Below, piece after piece: positions 1 through 6,936 of a stretch of 48,129 nucleotides of DNA. The notes beneath the pieces were generated by a model, which was not told where the DNA came from, did not search any database, and saw only the letters and a program-made list of their open reading frames with translations. Source of the stretch: Thermatribacter sp964570785 (lineage in GTDB: Bacteria > Atribacterota > Atribacteria > Atribacterales > Thermatribacteraceae); the NCBI GenBank assembly GCA_964570785.1, contig CAZMZG010000006.1, positions 1 to 48,129 on the forward strand, written 5' to 3'. The translations under genes and the position numbers were made by a program. Every line of letters starts with the position of its first letter. Positions within the stretch are counted from its first letter, which is position 1.

Positions 1-186
1 CTTTACCTGAGTGGTCTTTGAGGAGTCCTGCTCTCACCCATGCATCTTTGTTTTGTTCTCTCCTGTCGCTTCTTTGGAGCGAGTTTCAAAAGAGTTTATC
101 GCCTGCTCATTCCAGCAGTCCTGGCTCCTTTCATCTGGGGAATTATCTGGTTTGCACTTCCCTGAAAAATCTTTAAATGATTTTTG
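1..186. other. Left edge without a supported gene
   Basis: The first 186 bases hold only short open frames with no ribosome site or recognisable domain. A minus-strand frame starting GTG near 48 and running off the left edge is possible, but too short to judge. Confidence 0.4.
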
Positions 187-195
187 TGTTATAAT
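187..195 (+). promoter_or_regulatory. Extended -10 promoter of the B12 importer operon
   Basis: TGT followed by perfect TATAAT (190-195) makes an extended -10 element; no good -35 is visible 17 bases upstream. It lies about 10 bases before the riboswitch, as expected for its promoter. Confidence 0.65.
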
Positions 196-204
196 TATTT
201 CGCG

Positions 205-383
205 CGTTGAGAGCTCTGGGTGGTTTCGAGCCTTAAAAGGGAAACCGGTGCGAATCCGGTGCGGTCCCGCCACTGTAACCGGGGAGCTTGTCGCAAAAAC
301 CACTGGCCCGCCAGGGTTGGGAAGGTGCGGCAAAGCAAGGATCCGGAAGCCAGGAGACCTGCCCAGAGTGTTCCCAACCACTC
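205..383 (+). promoter_or_regulatory. Cobalamin riboswitch (B12 element)
   Basis: This leader RNA binds adenosylcobalamin or a related cobamide and controls the importer genes behind it. Hallmarks seen: an AAAGGGAA-type segment near 235-244, the GGTGCGAATCCGGTGCGG region (247-264), CCGCCACTGTAA (267-278) and the B12 box AGCCAGGAGACCTGCC (348-363). An outer helix can form between GTGGTT (220-225) and AACCAC (376-381). The family normally represses B12 uptake or synthesis genes when ligand is bound; btuF follows directly. Boundaries are approximate. Confidence 0.95.
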
Positions 384-434
384 TTCGCGGAAAGAGGAGG
401 TGGGATAATTAATGAAAGCCCTCCCTCTCCCCCC

Positions 435-464
435 TCCTCCTTTCCTAAAAACGAGAAAGGGGGA
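435..464 (+). promoter_or_regulatory. Hairpin that can hide the btuF ribosome site
   Basis: Bases 435-444 pair with 455-464 over ten positions (one G-U) around a 10-base loop. The 3' arm contains the AAAGGGGG ribosome site of the GTG start at 472. The pyrimidine tract 421-440 could alternatively pair with GAGGAGGTGGG at 394-404. There is no U-tract, so this looks like a translational switch of the riboswitch, not a terminator. The fold is seen by eye; the role is inferred. Confidence 0.55.
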
Positions 465-471
465 TTTAACA

Positions 472-1428
472 GTGTACAAACGGTTAAAATTTTTTATGAG
501 CCTTTTGGCGCTTTTGCTTCTGCTTCTTCCAAATACCGCATTCGGGTTCAGCGTAATTGATGATCGGGGACGACAAGTTGAGCTTACCCAGCTTCCAAAG
601 AGAATTGTCTCTCTCGCCCCTTCTTGTACCGAAATACTCTTTGCGCTTTCTCTGTCTCAAAAGATAGTGGGCGTAACCACTTATTGCAATTTTCCCGAAG
701 AAGCCCTGAGCAAGGAAAAAGTGGGCACCATAACCGAGGTTGAACTGGAAAAACTACTTTCTTTGCAGCCCGATCTAATAGTAGCCTCCTCTTTGAACCC
801 CCCGGACTTCCTGAAAAGATTGGAAGAACTGGGCATTCCAGTATACGTTGCTGATCCCAAAAATATCGAAGGTGTCCTCTCCAGCATAGATAGAATAGCT
901 AGAATATGCGGAGTGGAAGAAAAAGGGGGAATGCTGGTCAATAATCTCCAAAAACGCCTTAAAAAAATAGAGGAAGTAACTGCCAAAATACCCGAGGATC
1001 AAAAACCCCTGATCTTCCACATGCTATGGCATCAACCTATCTGGACAGCGGGGAAGGGTACCTTCGTTGACGAGCTAATCAAAAAAGCGGGCGGAAAAAA
1101 CGTCGTCTCAGACCTTGAAGGCTATTCGAGCATCGAACTGGAAGAGCTCTTGCGTCGCAATCCGGACATCATAACCGTAGTAGAGAACCATGGAGGTGCA
1201 CAAAATTTACCCTACCAGTTCCTTCTGCAAGACGAACGCCTGAAGAGCATAAAAGCTATTAAAGAGGGAAGGATATTCCGGGTAGACAGTGACATTGTCT
1301 CTCGTCCCGGACCGAGAATAGTGCAAGCATTGGAAATATTTGCCAAAATAATCCATCCCGAGATATTCGGCGAGTATCACTTTGAAGACTACGAAACCCA
1401 ACCTCAAACAGCAACTCAAAATAACTGA
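472..1428 (+). CDS. btuF: Cobalamin-type ABC importer, substrate-binding protein
   Basis: Exported protein that captures a corrinoid (or an iron chelate) and delivers it to the BtuCD-like complex; about 318 residues. The GTG start at 472 is preferred: AAAGGGGG lies 8 bases upstream and translation begins with a clean signal peptide (basic YKRLKFF, Leu-rich core, cleavage after NTAFG). An upstream ATG at 412 would add a proline-rich stretch that spoils the signal. The mature part has the periplasmic-binding class III pattern: PKRIVSLAPSCTEILFAL near the start, long linking helix, and PDIITVVENHG in lobe two. The cobalamin riboswitch upstream makes corrinoid the likely substrate. The 3' end overlaps the permease gene. 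Confidence 0.88.
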   Translation: MYKRLKFFMSLLALLLLLLPNTAFGFSVIDDRGRQVELTQLPKRIVSLAPSCTEILFALSLSQKIVGVTTYCNFPEEALSKEKVGTITEVELEKLLSLQPDLIVASSLNPPDFLKRLEELGIPVYVADPKNIEGVLSSIDRIARICGVEEKGGMLVNNLQKRLKKIEEVTAKIPEDQKPLIFHMLWHQPIWTAGKGTFVDELIKKAGGKNVVSDLEGYSSIELEELLRRNPDIITVVENHGGAQNLPYQFLLQDERLKSIKAIKEGRIFRVDSDIVSRPGPRIVQALEIFAKIIHPEIFGEYHFEDYETQPQTATQNN

Positions 1429-2446
1429 ATCGGACAACCGGGCTAAAAAGCCAGTCCGACGGATTTTCCTCTGGGAAGGGTGTTTGATAGGCGGCCTTCT
1501 TCTGAGCCTTCTTTTAGCCCTTTCCTTTGGAAGGGGCCGCTTCCAGAGTGACGATCTCTGGGCAATTCTCCATTGGCAAAATATCTCTCCTCTCCAGAAA
1601 ACCATTCTTTTTCAGATTAGAATGCCCAGAGCAACCCTTGCTGTTTTAGTGGGAGGAGGACTTTCCATATCTGGAGCAGTGTTACAGGGACTCTTCCGTA
1701 ACCCACTGGTCGACCCCTACGTTCTGGGAATCAGTTCCGGAGCTTCCTTTGGAGCAGTGTTGGCTATTCTCAAAAAATGGAGTTTTGGCTTTTACACGGT
1801 GCCTTTTACGGCTTTTTCTTTTGCGCTTCTAACCACCTTCCTGGTTTTTTCACTTGGGAAGGTAAACCGAAAAACCCCCCTTGAGATTCTACTGCTTTCC
1901 GGAGTTGCTGTGGGTTTTTTCTTCTCGGCCCTGGTTTCGCTTTCCATGTTCTTTGCAGGTCACGATTTACACCAGATTGTCTTTTGGTTAATGGGAGGCT
2001 TCTGGAACCGGAGCTGGAGGGAAGTGAAAATGGTTTTGCCTTTTTTGAGCGTGGGGATACCATCCATGCTTGCTTTCTACCGAGAGCTGAACATCATGCT
2101 GCTTGGGGAAAAAACAGCTGAGAGTATGGGAGTGGACATCGAGCGACTGAAAAAATGGCTGGTCTTTGCCTGCTCGCTGGTAGTGGCAAGTTGTGTGGCA
2201 GTAAGTGGAGTAATTGGGTTTGTGGGGTTAATAGTCCCCCACCTGGTGCGCCTGATATTTGGCCAGAACCATCGCTTACTTCTACCTTTCTCTTTCCTGA
2301 GTGGGGGGATGATACTGCTCTGGGCTGACACTGTTGCCAGGAGCATACTGAACCCCGTGGAGCTTCCCGTAGGAGTTATCACCAGTTTGCTGGGAGCTCC
2401 CTTTTTTATTTATCTGCTCCGCAAAAGGAGAAAGTTCCATGGGTGA
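1382..2446 (+). CDS. btuC: Cobalamin-type ABC importer, permease
   Basis: FecCD/BtuC family inner-membrane permease, 354 residues, with about ten hydrophobic segments. Family signatures seen: RMPRATLAVLVGGGLSISG, QGLFRNPLVDPYVLGIS, and near the end GFVGLIVPHLVR followed by a LWADTVAR segment. The TTG start at 1382 overlaps btuF by 47 bases and has no obvious ribosome site, so translation is probably coupled; the only in-frame alternative nearby would cut into the first membrane segment. The stop overlaps the ATPase start by 8 bases. Together with its neighbours it forms a B12 importer under riboswitch control. Confidence 0.9.
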   Translation: MKTTKPNLKQQLKITESDNRAKKPVRRIFLWEGCLIGGLLLSLLLALSFGRGRFQSDDLWAILHWQNISPLQKTILFQIRMPRATLAVLVGGGLSISGAVLQGLFRNPLVDPYVLGISSGASFGAVLAILKKWSFGFYTVPFTAFSFALLTTFLVFSLGKVNRKTPLEILLLSGVAVGFFFSALVSLSMFFAGHDLHQIVFWLMGGFWNRSWREVKMVLPFLSVGIPSMLAFYRELNIMLLGEKTAESMGVDIERLKKWLVFACSLVVASCVAVSGVIGFVGLIVPHLVRLIFGQNHRLLLPFSFLSGGMILLWADTVARSILNPVELPVGVITSLLGAPFFIYLLRKRRKFHG

Positions 2447-3749
2447 ATACCTCGAAGCAAAAGAGCTTTCTTTCTATTACGGTTCCTTACCCGCAGTTCG
2501 CAAGGTTAGTTTCGAAGTGGAACGAGGAGACTTTGTGGGTGTGCTCGGTCCCAACGGCTCTGGGAAGAGTACTCTGTTATCCCTGCTCGCTGGTTTACTG
2601 GAGCCTGCCCAGGGAAAAGCGTACCTCGAGGGAAGAGAGCTGCTCAGATTACCCCGGAAAGCAAGGGCGAGAAAAATTGGAATGGTTTTCCAGAGCTTTC
2701 CCGAAGAGCTGGAGTTACCCTGCCAGGAAGTAGTAATGATGGGGCGTTTTCCCCACTGGCGAAGATGGCAAAAGGAAACCCCTAAAGATTATCAGGCAGT
2801 AAAGAGGGCAATGCAACAAACCACAACCCTTCACTTAGCAGAACAATCTTTTGCTCAGCTTTCAGGGGGAGAAAAACAGCGAGTTATGATTGCCAGGGCT
2901 CTGGCCCAGGAACCAGAGCTCCTCCTGCTCGATGAACCTACCAGCCACCTGGACATACTTTACCAGCTGGAGATTATGGCCATATTGACCCAGCTCAGAG
3001 AGCAGGGTATTACTATTCTATGCGTTCTTCACGACCCCAATCTGGCAGCTCAGTTTTGCAACAAAGCACTTTTCATGAAAGAAGGAAAAATATTTACCTT
3101 TGGAAAAATCGAAGAAGTCATGCAAAGCTCCATTCTCGGTGAACTGTTCGGAGTGGAATTTCTGGAAGAAACTCACCCCTACACCCTGCGACCCTTTTTC
3201 ATGCCCCTCAGTATAAACACCCTGCAAAAACATTCTCTTAAAGTTCACCTCATATGCGGTGGAGGCAGTGGAAAACCTTTGCTGAGGTTGCTCCTCCAAA
3301 AGGGTATAGAAGTTAGCCTGGGAGTGATAAACCACCTCGATGCCGATGAAGAAGCGGCCCGCAAGCTGGGCCTTGAAGTGGTGGTAGAAAAGCCTTTTTC
3401 CTCCGTCCAGAGAGAAAACCTTGAAAAAGCCGAACAAATAGCCATGCAAAAAGACTACGTGCTGATTGCCCCTACCTTCTGGGGAGAAGGTAATATTGCC
3501 AACCTGGAGATGGCCCTCTCTCTTCAGGAAAAAGGTAAAAAAGTATTTCTTCTGGAAGAATGCTTTGATCCCAAATTTGACTTTACAGCCGGTAAGGCCA
3601 GGCAATATCTGGAGGCACTCCGCAAAAAAGGTGCTCTGGTTTTCAAGGACCCGACTTTGCTCCTCGATTACCTGGATGAAAAGGTTGTGCCCCGCAAGAA
3701 GACAGTTCTCGCCGAAAGCAAAGGCTCAACAGAAAACAAAATGATATAA
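2439..3749 (+). CDS. btuD: Cobalamin-type ABC importer ATPase with extra C-terminal domain
   Basis: 436 residues: a FepC/BtuD-type ATPase (about 1-255) plus an added domain (about 265-430). ATPase motifs: Walker A GPNGSGKST at 37-45, LSGGEKQR signature, Walker B LLLLDEPT, and H-loop LHDPN, so it should hydrolyse ATP to drive import. Typical BtuD proteins end near 250-270. The extra part starts with a VHLICGGGSGKPLL glycine loop and alternates strands and helices like a Rossmann fold, with APTFWGEGN further on. I recall similar fused tails in other anaerobes but cannot name a function; corrinoid or nucleotide sensing is a guess. Last gene of the operon. Confidence 0.88.
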   Translation: MGEYLEAKELSFYYGSLPAVRKVSFEVERGDFVGVLGPNGSGKSTLLSLLAGLLEPAQGKAYLEGRELLRLPRKARARKIGMVFQSFPEELELPCQEVVMMGRFPHWRRWQKETPKDYQAVKRAMQQTTTLHLAEQSFAQLSGGEKQRVMIARALAQEPELLLLDEPTSHLDILYQLEIMAILTQLREQGITILCVLHDPNLAAQFCNKALFMKEGKIFTFGKIEEVMQSSILGELFGVEFLEETHPYTLRPFFMPLSINTLQKHSLKVHLICGGGSGKPLLRLLLQKGIEVSLGVINHLDADEEAARKLGLEVVVEKPFSSVQRENLEKAEQIAMQKDYVLIAPTFWGEGNIANLEMALSLQEKGKKVFLLEECFDPKFDFTAGKARQYLEALRKKGALVFKDPTLLLDYLDEKVVPRKKTVLAESKGSTENKMI

Positions 3750-3750
3750 T
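3742..3750 (+). promoter_or_regulatory. Extended -10 promoter
   Basis: TGATATAAT overlaps the end of the upstream ATPase gene, 31 bases before the next start codon. No clear -35. It probably drives the secreted-protein gene at 3782. Confidence 0.6.
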
Positions 3751-3781
3751 AGACTTAACGAATCCGAAAGGAGAGATAACT

Positions 3782-5305
3782 ATGAGGGGAAAAGGCTTAT
3801 TGTGGGTTTTCACACTTGCAATAGTGGTGCTTCTCTTTCTGGCTGTAGCGCCTGCCCAGGGCAGGGTATACATGAGGTTTCAGCTTAACCCCAACATATA
3901 CATCACCATTCCCCGCAGCCCTTCGGTGAGTATCAGCGTGGATCGTGGAGAAGGAGCTACTTATTACGCAGGTGACCCGATAATCATCCGCTACAGAGTG
4001 GATCGTCAGGGTTACGTTAACTTGATCGATTACTTGCCCAATGGCGATGTCAATGTCCTGGTGCACAATCAGTATTTTCCTGCCGCCCGAGGAGAAATTT
4101 ACCGGGGAACAGTTTCCGGGCCAGCGGGTACGGAAAGGTTAATTATTCTGTTTACTCCCCGACCAGTTAGCGAAAGAGAACTGCAGGATTTTATTCAAAA
4201 CCCTCACCAGGTAAGTCGTATTCTCACCCGCTATGCCGTAAACAGAACCCATTTCAACGTAGCTATGCGTACCCGGGGAACCGTGCTCACTTTGCAACCC
4301 TCCACACTGAGCGTAGCGCCTGGAGGAACCATTTCCATAAGAGCCAACCTTACTGATGTCTCTGGCAATCATCTTCCAGGGCGCAGGATCAGCTGGTCAG
4401 TGAGTTCTGGCTCACTAAGCAGTTATCAGACGGTGACTGACTCTCGGGGTGTAACCAGCGTTACCTTTTATGCACCCCGCACCCCACAGGTAATCACCAT
4501 AAGTGCCAATTTCGGTGGAGAGCACGGCTTTGCCCCTGCTTCTTCTTCAGTGGAAATAGAAGTTGCCCAAGCTCAGATAACTCCCATTCTGGAAATAAGA
4601 GCTGATTCTCTTACTCTCGAGCCAGGAGAACGAGTAAAGATCGACGCTTACCTGAAAAGACCCGATGGCCGTCCCGTTTATGGGCGTACCATCTACTGGA
4701 GTGCCAGCATCGGTTCCTTGAGCACTTCGTCAGTTATTACCGATTCTCTGGGCAAGGTTACCGTTTATTACACCGCCCCCCAGGTCTACGAAAGCACTCC
4801 TTTTGAAATCACTGCCCAATTCAGAGGAGCTCCAGGACTGAACCCCACTTCCTCAACCGTCTCGGGAATAGTCGAGGTCTTAATCCCGGAAGCGCCAGCT
4901 ATGGGAATGTACTACGTAGATTTCTCGGGGAGAGAAACCCAGCATAACGTGTTTGATCTTAGCTTCTCCGGCAACATAATCAGTGGCTACACGCTTAACG
5001 GCACTCAACTCCTTGAAATGGATTACCGAGATTATCTTGAGCTTTCCTTCCCCATAGAATTTGTTCCTCAGAAAGCCTATCTTCTCTGCTGGTTGCAGAC
5101 AGATGAAGGGGCAAGAGTGCGAATATATTTGAACGGCAACTTAGTAAGCAGCGCTACTCAAAAAGGAATGCTGGAGCCCCACGATTACAAGGGCTTCACT
5201 CTCAGGGAAAAGTGGTTTGAAAGCGGTCAAAACACATTGCGAATTGAGGTAGAAGCTCCGCGAGGTAGCTTTGCAAGGATACAGCGAATACTTATAATTC
5301 TTTAA
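3782..5305 (+). CDS. Secreted DUF4384 protein with two Ig-like domains
   Basis: 507-residue exported protein. A signal peptide (MRGKG, then a long hydrophobic core ending VAPAQG) is followed by a DUF4384-like domain (about 45-150), recognisable from YYAGDPIIIRYRVDRQGYVNL and LPNGDVNVL. Two tandem Ig-like repeats of the Big-1/invasin kind follow (about 165-270 and 275-370); each carries a GRxIxWSxSxGSLS segment and a TDSxGxVxVxYxAP segment. The last 130 residues look like a beta-sandwich. ATG has AAAGGAGAG 6-7 bases upstream. Role unknown: DUF4384 proteins are often envelope proteins and the Ig repeats suggest an extended surface stalk. Confidence 0.8.
   Translation: MRGKGLLWVFTLAIVVLLFLAVAPAQGRVYMRFQLNPNIYITIPRSPSVSISVDRGEGATYYAGDPIIIRYRVDRQGYVNLIDYLPNGDVNVLVHNQYFPAARGEIYRGTVSGPAGTERLIILFTPRPVSERELQDFIQNPHQVSRILTRYAVNRTHFNVAMRTRGTVLTLQPSTLSVAPGGTISIRANLTDVSGNHLPGRRISWSVSSGSLSSYQTVTDSRGVTSVTFYAPRTPQVITISANFGGEHGFAPASSSVEIEVAQAQITPILEIRADSLTLEPGERVKIDAYLKRPDGRPVYGRTIYWSASIGSLSTSSVITDSLGKVTVYYTAPQVYESTPFEITAQFRGAPGLNPTSSTVSGIVEVLIPEAPAMGMYYVDFSGRETQHNVFDLSFSGNIISGYTLNGTQLLEMDYRDYLELSFPIEFVPQKAYLLCWLQTDEGARVRIYLNGNLVSSATQKGMLEPHDYKGFTLREKWFESGQNTLRIEVEAPRGSFARIQRILIIL
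5271..5298 (+). promoter_or_regulatory. Promoter inside the end of the preceding gene
   Basis: TTGCAA (5271-5276), 16-base spacer, TATAAT (5293-5298). The predicted transcript would begin near 5305 and carry the hairpin at 5324-5355 in its leader, upstream of the GGDEF gene. Confidence 0.5.
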
Positions 5306-5323
5306 GTAAACCAAAACAATTTG

Positions 5324-5355
5324 AGGAAAAGGGGTGTTAAACCACCCCTTTTCCT
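5324..5355. terminator. Perfect 13-bp hairpin between two genes
   Basis: AGGAAAAGGGGTG (5324-5336) pairs perfectly with 5343-5355 around a 6-base loop. It follows the stop of the secreted-protein gene by 18 bases, so terminator is the default reading, but no U-tract follows on the plus strand. It ends 12 bases before the next start codon and may affect that gene instead. Confidence 0.55.
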
Positions 5356-5367
5356 GGACTCAAAAAG

Positions 5368-6936
5368 GTGTTTGTAGATCAGATTCTTTTAACAGATGTT
5401 CTTGAGAAGATAGAAGCTTTTTCTTTTATAGTAGAGGTCGATACTTTTCGGATCGTCTACGCCAACTCTTATCTCAAACAAAAGCTGGGGGAAAAACTGG
5501 AAGGCGAGCTTTGCTATCGCCTGTTGCGAGGAAGAGAAAAACCCTGCCCTTCCTGCAAAAACCAGTTGCTATTTTCACCAGATAACCCCTCAAGAACTTA
5601 CTTCTGGCACACCTATAATCCTTTACTAAAAGCCTATTTCCGTCTTATTGATTTGGGATTTGAGTTTGATGGTCAGCGTCTGAAGCTTGAAATTGCCTTT
5701 GACATAACTCAGGAAGAAAAATTGGAACGTGCCCTTCACAACCTTACTCACCTTTTCCTCTCCCTACACGGCGACTATTCAGAAAACGTGAACAAGGTGC
5801 TTTCCTTCGCTCGCAAGCTTTGGGATGTCAAGGCAGTAGCTTTGAAAAACTCGCAAGGAAAAATTCTCTTCAGCTCCTGTCCAGAGCACAGAAAAGAACT
5901 CCAGGAACTCCAGAAAATTTTAGGGGACCCCCCGGAATTCTCGCTGCATCGCAGGCTACTCAGGGGAGAAAACGAGGTTATCCTCCTAAAAATGGAAAAA
6001 AACGCAATCCTGGCAATTCTGCGGAAAAAAGGCGACCACTTTACCAGACTAAGGCGCACCGTGTTCCTGATACTTCGCCTTTTGCGCCAAGAGGAAGAAA
6101 GAGAGCGTACCAGAAAGCACTTTCGCACTCTGGTGGAGCACAGCCCAGACGCCATATTTATTGTAAACCACAAAGGAGAGATTCTTTTCACCAACCAAAA
6201 AGCCAGGAACTTACTTGCGCAAGCAAGAAACAAACCCGAAAGCCACGCAATCACTTCACTTCTGGACCCGGCAACCTGGAAAACCCTGCAAGCACATGCT
6301 TCTGAAGACCAGATTTTTGGATGCGAAATAACTGCAGCGCCCTCATCTGAAAAGGTTCTTCCTTTCGAAGCCAATATATCTATCCTTGAAAACCTGGATT
6401 CCCCTTCCTACTTTCTATCTCTGCACGACATTCGAGAACGTAAAGAATACGAAAGAGCTCTTCTGGAGCTTGCCTTTAAAGACCAGCTAACCGGGGCTTA
6501 TAACCGACACTTCTTTGAAGAATACATGCAAAAGGAACTGAGCCGCTGCAAAAGAGAAAAATATCCCCTTTCCGTAACTATGATAGATGTAGACCGCTTT
6601 AAAGAAATTAACGACCTTTACGGACATACCTTTGGCGATGAAGTACTGCGTATGGTCGTTCATACTATAAAAGGAAATATCAGAGCAAGCGATGTGGTAG
6701 TACGTTACGGAGGTGATGAGTTTATAGTGGTTTTACCCCACGCCTCCCTACAGGATGCACAGGCGGTAATGAAACGAATTAAAGAAAAGCTTCAGGGCAG
6801 CCAGATTCTGGGCGAGCCATTTCCTCTTTCCATTTCTTACGGAGTCTGCGTTTTTGACGGGCAGAAGGAATTGCCTCAGCTTCTGCAGGAAATTGATCGT
6901 GCCATGTACAGTATGAAAAGGGAAGGAAAAAGATAA
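5368..6936 (+). CDS. PAS-GGDEF diguanylate cyclase
   Basis: 522 residues, soluble, no membrane segment. Order: PAS domain (about 8-120) with a CYRLLRGREKPCPSC cysteine motif, a GAF-like region (about 130-230), a second PAS (about 240-355) and a GGDEF domain (about 360-520). The active-site GGDEF (448-452) is intact and RASD (439-442) sits five residues before it, the usual feedback-inhibition I-site, so this should make cyclic-di-GMP. The GTG start at 5368 is the only in-frame choice after an upstream stop, yet it lacks a proper ribosome site and follows a strong hairpin. The stop overlaps the next ATG by one base (TAATG), implying coupling. Confidence 0.88.
   Translation: MFVDQILLTDVLEKIEAFSFIVEVDTFRIVYANSYLKQKLGEKLEGELCYRLLRGREKPCPSCKNQLLFSPDNPSRTYFWHTYNPLLKAYFRLIDLGFEFDGQRLKLEIAFDITQEEKLERALHNLTHLFLSLHGDYSENVNKVLSFARKLWDVKAVALKNSQGKILFSSCPEHRKELQELQKILGDPPEFSLHRRLLRGENEVILLKMEKNAILAILRKKGDHFTRLRRTVFLILRLLRQEEERERTRKHFRTLVEHSPDAIFIVNHKGEILFTNQKARNLLAQARNKPESHAITSLLDPATWKTLQAHASEDQIFGCEITAAPSSEKVLPFEANISILENLDSPSYFLSLHDIRERKEYERALLELAFKDQLTGAYNRHFFEEYMQKELSRCKREKYPLSVTMIDVDRFKEINDLYGHTFGDEVLRMVVHTIKGNIRASDVVVRYGGDEFIVVLPHASLQDAQAVMKRIKEKLQGSQILGEPFPLSISYGVCVFDGQKELPQLLQEIDRAMYSMKREGKR

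Noticed and set aside
34..381. 115-codon minus-strand frame at the left edge
   Set aside because: It runs antisense through the cobalamin riboswitch and shows no domain or ribosome site.
412..471. ATG 412 as the start of btuF
   Set aside because: It adds a proline-rich stretch before the signal peptide; GTG 472 has a better-placed ribosome site. Not fully excluded, since GAGGAGG lies upstream of 412.
5820..6305. 161-codon plus-strand frame inside the GGDEF gene
   Set aside because: Shadow frame with arginine/proline-rich composition and no ribosome site; the PAS-GGDEF reading explains the region.
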